64,000 nucleotides of DNA from NCBI GenBank assembly GCA_020726505.1, contig JAHLEZ010000001.1:4650001-4714000 (forward strand), given 5' to 3'. Position numbers and translations under genes: made by a program. Positions 1 through 11,725 of this stretch are shown piece by piece. Numbering within the stretch: position 1 is the stretch's first letter; the number at the start of each line of letters is the position of its first letter. The DNA is from Leptodontidium sp. MPI-SDFR-AT-0119 (Eukaryota > Ascomycota > Leotiomycetes > Helotiales > Leptodontidiaceae). The notes under the pieces were generated by a model. It ran no database searches. It worked only from the letters and a program-made list of their open reading frames with translations, and was not told the origin of the DNA.

Positions 1-2151
1 TTAACTCCACCTGGCGCTTTGAAGAGACGAGAGCGAGAAGAAGCTGCGGTTCAGGAATCTTCTATAACAGCTGACGATATCCCTAACCCTAACCCTCGGC
101 CAGTCAAACGGAGAACTCTGCCGTGGCCACAAAAGCGTGCAGAAGAAGACGAGATTGCCCAAATGCGAGAGGAGCAAGACGATGAAATGGCATCTATTGC
201 TTCGTCTGGATCGCAACCACACACATTTTGTTTTCGATGCAAAGAGACAGGCCATTACGCCAAAGACTGTGCGGCTCTGAAGAAAGGTCAAGGAACGAAA
301 TGGGATTTCACACCCAAGGAGAAGCGCATGCCGTGGAACAATACTGGCAGCGCAATTGCGGAGGAAAAGAAGAAGTTCAAGGACAAGCAGAAGGCTAGGA
401 GGACTGCTGAGGATGTGGCTGCTGAACGACGTCACCGCAAAGCGGCTGTGATGACCCCAATTACTTTAAGCCAGGAGCAGCAGAAAGTTCTTGATTTAGT
501 TGTGAATCAGAGTAAAAGTGTCTTCTTCACTGGATCAGCTGGAACAGGAAAATCGGTACTTATGAGAGCTATCATCGCCGACCTCAGAAAGAAGCACTCA
601 CGAGAGCCAGACCGTGTTGCGGTTACTGCCTCTACGGGTCTTGCTGCTTGCAATATCGGTGGCGTCACTCTGCACAGCTTTGGAGGCATTGGACTTGGGA
701 AGGAGGATGTGCCGACACTTGTGAAGAAGATCAAGAGGAATCAGAAAGCGAAGAATCGCTGGATTCGAACAAAGATCCTGATCATCGATGAGATCTCTAT
801 GGTGGACGGAGATCTATTCGACAAGCTAGAAGGTATCGCAAGATTGATGAGGAATAACGGGCGACCATTCGGCGGGATTCAACTTGTCATCACTGGCGAT
901 TTCTTCCAATTGCCTCCTGTGCCAGACTTCGACAATAAATCTCGAGGTGTCAAGTTTGCCTTTGATGCTGGTACTTGGTCTACAGCCATTCATCATACAA
1001 TCGGCCTGACTGAAGTGTTCCGACAAAAAGATCCTGGTATTTTCCCCCCTCCAAATATTTTTGCAACGAGCTAACAACTCAGTCTTCGCAAATATGCTTA
1101 ACGAGATGCGTTTGGGTAAGATTACCGACGAAACGATTGCTGCCTTCAGAAAATTGAGCAGGCCAATTCCATATGGAGATGGCCTGGCCTCCACTGAACT
1201 GTATGAGAAAAAAATCGTTTTCACTTTTCGAGATGTTCATACGGCTAACTGCTTTCCAGCTTCCCAACGAGAAATGAAGTTGAGAATTCCAACGCATTTC
1301 GGATGCGGAGCTTGCATGGTAAGAGCTACAAGTACGAGGCTCGAGATACCGGCACCATTACAGACGTCACCATGCGTGATAAGCTACTAGTCAACATGAT
1401 GGCTCCGAAAATGCTCGAGTTGAAGAAGGGGGCTCAGGTTATGTTGATCAAGAATATGGATGATGGCCTGGTAAATGGGTCTTTGGGAAAGGTTTCCGCC
1501 TTTATGAGCGAGAAGACATTCGAAATGTACGACAAGAACCCGGACCTGTTCGACGACGAAATCGGCGACGAAGACCTGACTCAAGAGGCGCAAGAGGAGC
1601 GATCGAAAATCAGAGCATCCTTCTCATCTATGAAGGAATCAACAGCTGATGCGGGCCGGCTATATCCTCTCGTCAAATTCTCAGCTGCCGACGGAACTGT
1701 TAGGGCTATTCTTGTTCAGCCAGAAGAATGGAAGGTGGAATTGCCCAGTGGGGAGGTACAGGCTCAACGATCACAGCTCCCGCTCATTCTTGCCTGGGCA
1801 CTTTCTATTCATAAAGCGCAAGGACAAACTCTTGAACGAGTCAAAATCGACCTCAAAAAGATTTTCGAGAAGGGACAGGCATATGTTGCTCTTAGCCGAG
1901 CTACCAGCCAAGCTGGACTCGAGGTGCAGAACTTCGACAAGAACAAGGTCATGGCTCATCCAAGAGTTGCAGAATTCTACAATAGCTTATACAGTGTGAA
2001 TAAGGCTCTCAAGCACCCGACAGTCGCCAAGCCAGCTCCCACCAAGAAATCCAAGACATATGAAGAGGAGTTCATGATGGCTGAACTGGAGCAGGCGGGG
2101 GGATACGACTTTGACGATGAAGAAGGGGAGGCGATGGCTGCGTATAGTTGA
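1..2151 (+). CDS. PIF1: PIF1-family 5'-3' DNA helicase with zinc knuckle (5' partial)
   Basis: Superfamily 1B DNA helicase that unwinds DNA 5' to 3' using ATP. PIF1 enzymes act at telomeres, replication barriers and mitochondrial DNA. Proposed exons are 1-1036, 1083-1200 and 1260-2151; the frame is open at the window edge, so the N-terminus is missing. Visible motifs: CCHC zinc knuckle [14 protein letters not shown] near codon 77; Walker A GSAGTGKS near codon 178; Walker [19 protein letters not shown]; and the PIF1 signature region HKAQGQTLE to [10 protein letters not shown] near the C-terminus. Intron 1 (46 nt) has branch site GCTAAC and restores FRQKDP-VFANML. Intron 2 (59 nt) restores [12 protein letters not shown]. 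The helicase call is secure. The zinc knuckle in front of it is less usual. Confidence 0.93.
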
Positions 2152-3249
2152 AGACTTGGTACTCATGGGTTACTCGCTTTCTATCTTGGAGTAGTATCAT
2201 CATTGCCTGGCGTTGCTTCGGTGTTTGGTAGAAGTATGTTGCATGGTATGGAGTACACATCACATCTCTGTCTAAATGGGTATAGGTGAAGTACCGTGGG
2301 ACTAAGATATGCCAGACGCATATCTTGTGGGAGCTGCTGTCTAGCGACGAAGAGTTTGCTGGGCCAGCTTAGGTTATTTGGGGAGGAAGCTGGAGAAATT
2401 CGCTCTTATCCAAATAGCACTTGTAGCAATATTAAATAGAAATTATTGCAAGGACAAATTCATCATTGTTAGTTCTAGTGAGGAGTGACTCCAATTTTCA
2501 AGCATTCTAATTACCCGAATGACTACATACAGAGCTTCACCTGGATATTTGCCGCCTCAACACTAGAACAATGTCACCAGATCCAAGGTAAAGTTCGGCA
2601 CTAGCTCTACCAAGATAGTCACCAATTCTATATCGAATACCAGTCATTAAATTTCATTGTCTTGTCTACTTGTGTGCCACCTTGTAAGTGTCGTTGTTGA
2701 GCCCGTCGTTAATATCGATCTCAAAGTTAAAATATTAGTATATAAATTTGAAACTTGTGATAACAATCATAAATCTCCCGCACTTTTTAAATGCAGAATC
2801 CAGATCGTATTGGTGAAGAATAAAATGCCACGAGATGAATCCAGGCAATCAGGCTGGGAGTGTAATACAAATTGTGAAGTGAAGAAATTGAAGCAATACC
2901 CAGTCTAGTCTAGCTTACTATTTCACTAGCTCACTTATCGATAAGCCGGGCAATTGTACCTGCCGTAGGTAAGCAACGTCTCGAAAATATACTTTGGTCT
3001 CACCCATGCGACTCCCTCAACCTTCTACCTCAACACCAATAAGCAATTGCCAGAGTGACAGTCGTGCTTGACAACCTTCAAACATCGCCTAAGAAGTGCC
3101 CAGGCTATACCTAGATACCGGAGGGCCGTTCGTCTCACTTCTCACCCAGTCCTTGAGGTATCGCAAAAGTTACAAACGTCACAAAAGCTACACGGACAAC
3201 GAAATCTCGAGATCCAGGGACGGTGGAACACAGCACGGCGCGCGGCAGG
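2152..3249. other. Intergenic, PIF1 3' flank and EDC3 leader
   Basis: No convincing gene was found. The stretch from about 2400 to 2800 is AT-rich. Open frames upstream of 3250 lack coherent protein features and read as the EDC3 5' leader. Confidence 0.6.
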
Positions 3250-5501
3250 ATGTCGAACTCCTTCATTGGCCTCACCATGCTGGTGACGCTGAAAGATCCG
3301 CCCGGTGCTCAATTGAGGGGCGTAGTCAAGCATATAGAGCCTGGAGTTGGCTTGACTCTCCTGAATGGTTTGCGCTTCTCCAATGCTGCTGCGTCTGTAC
3401 AACTGCTAATCCAATGTTCGTTTCAGTTGTCTGTCCTTCCAATGGCAAATACGTTCCAGAGTTCACAATCAAAGTGCCTGATATTGTCAATCTGGTTGAA
3501 GCTACCAATGAGAACGCCCCTGCTGTCAAAATACCTGTCGCTCGACCAGTTCCAGTCGCACCACCGATGAGGTTCGAAGATCCAGCTATAATACCTGTCA
3601 CTCGATCGTTTCCGGTCGCCCCAGTACTCTTCAAGCCGATGACCTTCGAAGATCCAGCTATCGTGAGTGTGGGAACGAGACCAATACCCGTCAGCAATCA
3701 TCGGCCTTCTATGCCTCCACAATGGAGTGCTACATCTATGGAACGGACAGACTCTGCTCGGACTGCGACAGGAAGGGAGGCGAAGTCACTTCGAGATGTC
3801 ATGCCAGCTGCGACCTTAGTGGAGCCAATGGAGACCATGCGCGTGGCGGTGGAGAAGGAGAATCGTGGAGCAGCTGGTACACCATTGATGGAGGAGATGG
3901 ATGGAGAGGGAGAGATTCCAGCTGAGCAACCAGCGTCCAAGCAGAGAAAACAGCGCAGGAGAAAGGGTCGCAAAGTAGGAGAGGATGGTGCTGCAGATCC
4001 AGCTGTGACGCCGGCGAAGGATACTACAAATTCCAAGGGTTGGAGACAAACACCGCTTTTGGAGCCTACGACTTCTTTCCAACCTTATGCGACCCTCAAG
4101 AAGAACAAACGGAGAAACGGCAAGATGGAGGAGAATGGATGGCAGACCGAGGATGCGACAGATGTGCAGGAGATGGGTGACTTTGATTTCGTAGGAAGCC
4201 TGGCGAAATTCGACAAGCATACCGTCTTCAACCAGATACAGGCCGAGGACAGTGTCGCAGACGAAGATCGACTGGTCTCCCATAATAGGTTGCCCAAGGC
4301 GAAACCAGGAACAGCCGGCGGCAAAAACTTGCATTACACTGAGAACGTCCTCGATGTTCCCAATGGACCTGGCAAGACCACCGCATGGAAAAGCGAAGCT
4401 GGCGATAGTGAGGAGGGGGAGGGAAGAGGAAGTCAGCGGGGATCAGGAAGCGGCAGGCGTTCGCGCAGAACCGAACGAGCTGAGAGCAAGCTATCACTGA
4501 ACCGCCGGCCAGTTTCTCGAAAGGGAAGCGCTGGAATACACCCCGCTCGAACCCTCTCAGTAAGGTTTTCAGATCATGCCAAGAATTTACATGCTAACAG
4601 TCAAAAGATCCCTACATCTGGTTCCAAGCCATCCTTCTTCCTCGTTCCATCAGATCGTCGTTGCGAACCCATTTCAGCTCTGCAGATGCTTAACCTTGAG
4701 AATATTGCAGACAATGAACTTGGTCTCTCCGAAGATATGATGACCGAGAATGCTGGCCGAGGCATTGCAGAAGTTGCCTTGTCTGCGCTGAACACTGGCG
4801 GCGGCCGAGGTTTGACTCAAGGCAAGAACAGCATCATACCTACAGTTGTGGTGTTCGCAGGAAACAACAAGAGTGGCCTCCGTGCTGTGGCAGCTGGTCG
4901 ACACATTCGAAACCACGGTCTCAATGTTGTCATTTGCGTTCTTGGACTTGAGCGTGAATCGGAGCTTCTGGTTGGCTTGAGACGTCAAATTAAGGTGTTC
5001 CGAGGCTTTGGTGGCAAGATTGTCACAAAGATAGAGCTCCTGGAATACGTCAAGAGTCTCGACGCACCTCTTGAGCTCATCATCGACGGTCTGCTGGGTC
5101 TCACTATATCATTTGAAGAGTTGCGGACTGGAGATCAAGCTACAGCCTACGAGTTAATTGCATGGGCAAATCGAAGCAAAGCTCGAGTCTTGGCAATTGA
5201 CGTTCCTACAGGCATCGATCCTACCACCGGAAAAGTCAGTATTATTGATGGACGCCAGCTCTATATACATGCCGAGTACGTGGTAGCAATGGGTGCGCCA
5301 AAGAAAGGTCTCTTGGAGGCAATGGCTCTCGGGGAAGGCATTGCCGACGATGACGGCAAGGGCACAGACTGGCAACTCTTCGTCGCTGATATTGGTTTGG
5401 GTGCAGCTGTCTGGAAGAAGGCTGGCACGAGAGTCAGACGAGGAGTGGAGTTCGATGGCAGTTGGGTCCTGGCAATGAGGTTCCAAGGTGGCGTGGAGTA
5501 G
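3250..5501 (+). CDS. EDC3: Enhancer of mRNA decapping 3 (Edc3)
   Basis: P-body scaffold that stimulates Dcp1-Dcp2 mRNA decapping in the cytoplasm. Exons are 3250-3367 and 3427-5501, giving 730 aa. The ATG at 3250 begins an N-terminal LSm domain (MSNSFIGLTMLVTLKDPP). Intron 3368-3426 has a weak GTTTGC donor, and splicing gives LTLLN-VVCPSNGKY. A low-complexity linker follows, then the FDF motif (GDFDFVGSLAKFDKHTVF, near codon 288), then a C-terminal YjeF_N Rossmann domain from about codon 450 (VVVFAGNNKSGLRAVAAGRH, IDGLLGL, VLAIDVPTGIDPTTG). This order is diagnostic for Edc3. A 48-nt stop-free segment, 4560-4607, has a GTAAGG donor and a TGCTAAC branch site. It may be an additional in-frame intron, which would give 714 aa. 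Confidence 0.93.
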
Positions 5502-6265
5502 TTTCCCATCATTGATAACCAGATCACATAGTTTTTTTTTTGCAGAGCTTTTAGCATGGCGTTTCAACTCCGCATGGTTGAGCGGATGGGCAGACGGATT
5601 GAATGCAAGTTTATGGATTACTGGCTGGTTGCATAGCTGAGGGGTTTTATGGCGCTGGTTAAGAAAAGAAAAGAAAGGCGAACAACTTGATTCTTCGTCT
5701 AAGCTGGCTTATGGAGATGATAGCGAGGAAATGCAAGTTTATAGATACTTAATCTTCTTTATCGTGAAAGGTCCTATTCGACGGAGTGTGATGATGTTCA
5801 TGGACTTACGAGGTTCACCGGGTCCTCAAACCACTATCGGATAAAAGACTACTGCCGTATGAGGCTAGACACAAATACTTCTTGGCAACCTTTGTAGAGA
5901 CTTTGTCCTGCCCCTCCATCCTCACAATTAGGGGAGGGTATGAGTGACTCGGGACACTCGGCAGGTATTTCAATCTCACTTAGGGGGAATGGTATCTAAC
6001 TTCAAATTAGATATTATTTGGGGGTTATTGCATGCATCGAAATCTTGGTTGCACCGGCGTGACTCATAGTAACCACTTCAACTGCATTGGAGATCCGAAT
6101 TCCTCTTCTTCGCTCAAGTACTTAGCCTCACGGCACTTCTGTTCTCAAGAGCTGAAATTAAAGGCCGAATTCTCACCTCGCTAAAGACACTTCTGTTTCC
6201 TTACTTAAAAGTACCCTCACTCCTTCTCAAAATCTAAAACGTCCGGCTCCATTCAACTCAACGTC
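5502..6265. other. Intergenic, EDC3 3' flank and kinase promoter
   Basis: No gene seen. The last 60 bases before 6266 are a pyrimidine/A-rich leader typical of fungal 5' UTRs. Confidence 0.6.
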
Positions 6266-7503
6266 ATGGCGACAGAAGTTCAAGATGAGATGAAGACAAA
6301 GGTTGAGAATAGCCTCAAAGATGGTCCTTACGCATGTACTTCCCTCGAGAAGTTATCCGGCGGAACAGCCAACTTCGTGTATCGCGGAACACTAGCCACT
6401 CCTCTCTCAGATGGGACTAAGACCGTGGTCATCAAACACACTGAAGGCTATGTAGCACAGAGTCCTGGCTTTAAGTTGACTACAACGAGATGCGTAAGTC
6501 CCTCTTTTGTATCTTGTTGGTTTGATCGGCATTGAGTTGTCCTGACTTTCGGACAGGACTACGAACAAACAATCCTCACAGCGCTCTCTATCCTCCCGCC
6601 CACAACACACACCAACATCACCGTCCAGACACCAATCATGCACCTATTCTCCCCATCCACAAACACCCAAATTTACAGCGACCTCCCCTCCTCCCTGGAC
6701 CTAAAAACCTACGTCCTAAACCACGCCTCCTCACTCACCCATCCGCAATGCCAGCGTTTAGGCCACGCCCTCGGTCTCTGGTCGCGGAACTTCCACTCCT
6801 GGGCCCAAGCCGATGAGCAGAAAGCGCTAGTGGAGAATATGAAGGGTAATGTGGCTATGCGTGATCTGAAGTTCATGATTAATTATGAGGCACTGGTGGG
6901 TACGGTGGAGAGGTTCCCCGGTGTGCTTGGGGGGTGTAAGGGTGTTTTTGAGGCGGTTAGGGAGGAGAGACGAAAGGAAGTAGGTGAGGAGGGGGCGGTA
7001 CTTATTCATGGGGATTTTTGGAGTGGGAAGTGAGTTTTCCTTTCTATTATTGATGACTGGAAAGAGGAATTAGAGACTAACAATTTCACAGCGTGCTCCT
7101 CCCAGACGGTCCAATTCCAGACTCCACATGCCCAATGAAAGTCTTCATCATCGACTGGGAACTCAGCCAAGTCGCCTCTCCAGCATTCGACCTCGGCCAA
7201 ATGTTTGCTGAGCTCTTCGAGCTGAAACATTTCAAGAACATCGATGCGGGAGTTTGGCTCATCGAGGCTTTCATGCAGGCATATGGGGAGGTCGATGAGA
7301 AGATGGCTTTTGAGACTGCTATTCATGTGGGCACGCATTTGTTATGTTTTGGCTCGAGTGTGCAGGGGTGGGGGACGGAAGAGCAGGTTGAGGATGTGGT
7401 AAGGGTGGGGAGGGAGTGGATTGTTAAGGCTTGGGAGGGGGATAGGACGTTCTTTGAGGGCGGACCGTTGGGGAGTCTTTTTCATGATGGCTGGTTTGAA
7501 TAA
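6266..7503 (+). CDS. APH-family (aminoglycoside-phosphotransferase-like) kinase
   Basis: Small-molecule kinase of the protein-kinase-like APH fold; the substrate is unknown. Exons are 6266-6493, 6557-7029 and 7092-7503 (370 aa), and phases agree at every junction. The N-lobe begins ATSLEKLSGGTANFVYRG-like, with a glycine-rich turn (LSGGTANFVYRG) and VVIKHTE as the likely ATP-anchoring lysine strand. The catalytic loop reads LIHGDFWSGN, with intron 2 splitting the Asn codon. The metal-binding motif is IIDWELSQVASPAFDLGQM. These two motifs define the family. In fungi such genes are usually orphans and not resistance genes. It is convergent with the dehydrogenase, with about 100 bp between stop codons. 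Confidence 0.85.
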
Positions 7504-7604
7504 ACTTCCATATTTGCAGACAGCAAACGCTCCTAAGGAGAAAATGCCAACGCCAATACAAGACCGTAACTCCGAAGCTAAGGACGCACTGGTCGTTTGG
7601 AGAT

Positions 7605-8748
7605 TCAGATAACTCCCCATGCTTTATCAATGGGCAATGCAACTCCGTTTATGGCTCTCGCTCCATCGCTAGCAAGGAATAAGATCACATTCGCTACTTC
7701 GGTGGATGTTATACTTGGTGTCTCGCCGACGGGATTGTGGAGCTCCCAGATCGGTCTTGAAATGTTGTTAGTTTCTGCTTCCAAATTATATAGGGCTGGA
7801 GGGGTTGTCTTACCGAAGAGCAGCGAAGCCAGCTTCATCAAAAGTGTCACTCTTCTCGAAAGCTTTGACATTCGTTTCCATAGCTAGATATATCGTCAGA
7901 GAATTCTTGTCTTTAGTTGAACCACTCGGCACCACCAGGCAGAGGGGGTCAATAATTAAAGAAACACAAATACGTAGTAGAGTACCGCAGAAAAGAACTT
8001 ACTTCCAGGCAACACAGCATTACATCTAATCCCTTCATCTCTAAACCTCCACGCCGTATGCTTCGTCACACCAAGTAAGCCATGCTTAGAAGTCGTATAC
8101 GCCAATCCGGCCGCAGCGCCACTGACAGCTGCTTTGCTGGCTACATTGATGATGGAGCCGTTCTGTCTGGCTTTCATGAATGGAATGACAGCGCGGATCA
8201 TGCGTGTCGGTACAGTGAGGTTCACGTTCATGATACGTGACCATTCTGCGTCGCTGTAGACGTCTATTGCTTCGAATGCGTCCATGACTCCTGCTACGTT
8301 TGCTAGGACGTCGATCTTGGGACTGTGGGTTTATGTTAATTTCTCTATGTAGTTAAAAGCAAGCAGAAAGTCTTCCGAAAATGAAAATGTACAGATAAGT
8401 TTGGTCTTTACACCATTTTTGAGAGAAGGGCAAGGAAGACTCAGAAGAAAAGAGACCCTACCCAAACTTCGCAACGCAAATCCTAACCACCTCATCACAC
8501 TCCCCCTCCTCCGTCAGATCGCCTCTATGAAAATGAAACCTCTCTTGATCACGTTGGTCGATCTTCGCGTACTCCATATCCACGATATCGACGCCGAGGA
8601 CTTCATATTGATGGCTGAGGAAGACCTGGGCTGTGGCTAAGCCGACGCCTGATGCGCAGCCTGTTACGATAGCTACTTTTCCGAAACCGACGACGTCGAT
8701 ACTACGTTGTGGCAGGATAGTCGTGCCGGTGTGGTAGTTGAACGGCAT
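7605..8748 (-). CDS. Short-chain dehydrogenase/reductase (SDR)
   Basis: NAD(P)-dependent oxidoreductase of the classical SDR family; the substrate is unknown. Exons on the minus strand are 8462-8748, 8003-8322, 7814-7883 and 7605-7755, giving 275 aa with consistent phases. The Rossmann cofactor motif is TGCASGVG (residues 29-36). The structural motif is ANVAG (103-107). The catalytic set is Ser158 in NVASKAAVSG and Tyr171/Lys175 in YTTSK. The post-catalytic segment reads AVLPGTMETNV once exons 2 and 3 are joined, and the C-terminus carries the usual NVILFLASDGARAINGVALP. The first 15 or so residues before the Rossmann strand are a short extension. The ATG at 8748 is the only reasonable start. 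Confidence 0.88.
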
Positions 8749-9810
8749 TTTTGGGTGGTGTAAGAGCTCGGAGCTTAGAGCTGGGAGGGGAAGCGAGGGA
8801 TGTGGGGATTATAAACAAGCCAGATGGGGAATCTGAGGAAGTGCGGAGATATGAATACAATACGAGTTTTACGACTAGAACTCGAAGAATGAATTCTGGG
8901 GGGTGAGCTGGCTTGTGTATTTATACTGGCAGAGATGGAGAGGTCTTGGTTGTGTCCCAAGACTCGCGTATCACTCAAAGGAGTAAGTTGTGTTAAGCGA
9001 GTTCGGGAGACCCCGAATCGTATGACTTTTTGACTGTCTCGCCACTGAGCAAGATAGCCGGCTGGGACCGCGGGGGAGGCTTGGAATATGCAGTACTTGT
9101 ATTCGATGGTTGACAGGCTTTATTCTTGTTTGGAGTTGGCTTATATTAGTGTCTTTGGAGGGATGGTGATTTGATTGCGGGGTAGACCGCTGGAGTTGTT
9201 TATTGTCTATCGTACGGTTTTTTAAATCACTTGTCCCTGTCTGATGTTGCTCATAGTTCAGAGTTATAAAGAAGAGACTGCAGTAAAAAAAGGTATCAAA
9301 CTTCTTCCGTCGCTTCTAAAGCGTTTGTCCCTCATATCTTGCTTGAGGAAGGCCATTGCTGACGGATTAATAGTACTAAATTTCAGGTGGAGATTGAGCA
9401 TATACGAACCCGTTCTAGTTCCATGGCTCAATTGGATATTTAAACTCATCGGCTGGAAAAAATGAGGGAACAGCAATTGCATGGGAAGAAGTCTCTGGTG
9501 GTACCTAGGTAAGCTGTCACGTGCCAATAGTCACGTGGTGACTTTTATGGCCTGTGGAGGACCTGTTCCTGTGAGTAACAAGGCGAAGAAAACTCCCGAG
9601 AGAAGCTTCCGAGAAGAGTCTTGTCAGATTTCCTTGAGTTAAAAAATATCATTGAATACCTGGTGCTCAGCCATGCAGGTCGATCGCTAGGTCACGCTAG
9701 GTACTCAGCCTCTCAACATCGATTTAAACAGCAATCGTGCCTCCCTCTCTATGTTTCTGGCAGTGTCCAACTACATTCAACTAGGCACAAGGAGCCCCTG
9801 ATTGAAAATC
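8749..9810. other. Intergenic between divergent genes
   Basis: No credible gene; a 73-codon frame at 9244-9465 has no support. The stretch holds a TTAAGCGAG motif at 8992-9000 and two TCACGTG sites near 9517-9537, described separately. Confidence 0.55.
9517..9537. promoter_or_regulatory. Paired TCACGTG E-box-like sites
   Basis: Two direct copies of TCACGTG occur at 9517-9523 and 9531-9537, about 275 bp upstream of the membrane protein start at 9811. The CACGTG core is the classical bHLH (Cbf1-type) site in fungi. Use here is inferred from the spacing and duplication only. Confidence 0.4.
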
Positions 9811-11181
9811 ATGCTAGACGCTGTAGATGCAGTGATGGGTGAGTATTAAGCGGGACCTTATTCTTCTAAAGATCCACGAGCACTAAACATCGATTACAGG
9901 TAGCTCTCCCAGTTCTTCGATACCATCAGAATCTCCTGTAACATGGCATGTCATTGTTTGGGTCATTCTGTGTTTAGCCATCAACTCCATGGCACAGCCT
10001 TCGTCCAAAATATGTGGATTATCAAGCCTCTGCCGGATTTACCTCGCAACCTCCCCTATCATCGCTCTCGCTGATGCCATATCGGCCTTTATCCAAATCG
10101 CTATAACATCAATTTTTCTTCGGATAAGTCCCAAAAAAGCGAGTCGGTTAGTTGTTCTGTCGAGATCGGAAAATGAGTTCAGTGGGGTCAATAATCAGTC
10201 CCAGGAAGGTCCAGGTCGAATGTGGCCGCGATGGTTGTTCTTCATCATGGGCCTGCTTCCAGCAGCTATCAAACTTGCCTCATTCTCTGGTATTCCATGG
10301 ACAAGGGCCTGGGGAGTGATGTTTGCCACATCGTTCGTAATAGTAGAGTTGATCAGTTTACCGTCTCGGACTGGGTCCCGTGAAGTACCAAGTCCCGGAC
10401 TTTTGGATCCCATCGTAATGCACAATTCCGATCAAGAATTACACTCGAAGTTGGATTTACTTACCTACAATCTGGATATTCTTGACAAGATCCTCTTCTA
10501 TTTCGCTCTTCTGGCCCATATGTGCCTACTCACCTGGGCAGTCGAAGTCTTATGGTGGAAGGTATTGATAAGGCAGTCGATTTGGGTCTCGCAGGCTTTC
10601 TCATAGAGCTCGTAAGAGCAATCGTGCTTACTCTTCTGGTCATTTCAACTTTCCTGGCCTTCATTCTTGGGCTGGCCTGGCTCGGATTGTGGTGTGCAGG
10701 GTGGCATTCTCAGCAGGAGAGATCAAAACGGGTTCTTGCGACATTGCTTAACGCTGGAACCTTGATTCTCGTCGTGTCAGCATTCTTGCCCGATGGTAAA
10801 GGTGTAAAGGAGGTAGAGAATACCGAACCTATGATTCCCCCTCCACCACCGTGGCTCCGTCAAGGAAAAACAATGGCGATTTCCTGGTACTTCTTGGCAG
10901 CGATATATTCGATATTCTTTCTCCTACTCGTTCGGATCTGCCGAAGTTGGCCAATGGTTTCACGAGCTCTGCTCATTGAGTGCAGAGACAAAGACCGTTC
11001 TGGAGGATGTCAGCAAGATGAATCCCCGGGCGATGTCAGGACGTGGCCTTTCGATCCTCTTCTCTGGGCATTGCTGTGCTTCTTCTTGACGGATCTTGCG
11101 GTTTGTGTTTTATGGTACGCTTTCAAGTACGATTCGACGGACACAGTAAATCCGTCTTGGACCGATGTTTTTGGGAAATGA
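9811..11181 (+). CDS. Uncharacterised multi-pass membrane protein
   Basis: No family recognised. Exon 1 (9811-9838) encodes MLDAVDAVMG and is joined through intron 9839-9899 (GTGAGT...TACAG) to a frame running to about 10606. A second frame (10522-11181) continues with more hydrophobic segments to the stop. At least six membrane spans are apparent, for example TWHVIVWVILCLAIN, WLFFIMGLLPAAIKL, ILFYFALLAHMCLLTW, LVISTFLAFILGLAWLGLW, AISWYFLAAIYSIFFLLL and PLLWALLCFFLTDLAVCVL. The two frames are offset near 10560 and no standard intron joins them in phase. Either an unusually short intron, a frameshift or gene decay is present. The protein probably sits in the endomembrane system or plasma membrane. 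Confidence 0.5.
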
Positions 11182-11725
11182 TATTGCAAAGTTGTTTCCT
11201 TCGGGTGCATGGAAGAGAGTCACCTAGGGAACAGACATTCACATGAAGATTGCTAGGTTGACTCAAAATACCGCAATCACGATGAATAATGGCAAAACTT
11301 GGGGTTCTCCAGTGACGGTTGAGAAGCTGTTTCGTCAGTGATCCCGTGCTCAAGCAAATATTGCTCGTGAACTTTACATAACCATACATCAATACCATAT
11401 TCGCATCGGTAGACATTTTCAGGTTTATAATTACCTGAGATTTTCTCAGCATCTAGGGCAGGCCAGGCAAAAACTATTACCAAGAGACCAAAAGAAATTC
11501 TGTGAGTGAATCAAATGGACACTACTAAGTCAACAGAACGACGACGCCAGTCACTCTAGACTTTCCTACCATTCAAGCCTTTGGTCTCCATGCACACTAT
11601 GAATCAACAGACATCTTCCTATTACTTACTCTTCTCTCCATACCAAGTTTCCGCTTCCTCTTTGCACGTAAGTCCTCGACATCATTAATTACCTAACCCA
11701 CCATCTACTGCACGAAATCCCCAAT
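11182..11725. other. Intergenic between the two membrane protein genes
   Basis: No gene seen. The last 100 bases before 11726 are pyrimidine-rich, like a fungal promoter/leader. Confidence 0.5.

Noticed and set aside
80..96. Telomere-like CCCTAACCCTAACCCT near the window start
   Set aside because: It lies inside the PIF1 reading frame (PNPNPRP) and is too short to indicate a telomere or interstitial telomeric array.
9244..9465. 73-codon ATG frame
   Set aside because: No conserved feature, no intron signals and no family resemblance; length is within chance expectation.
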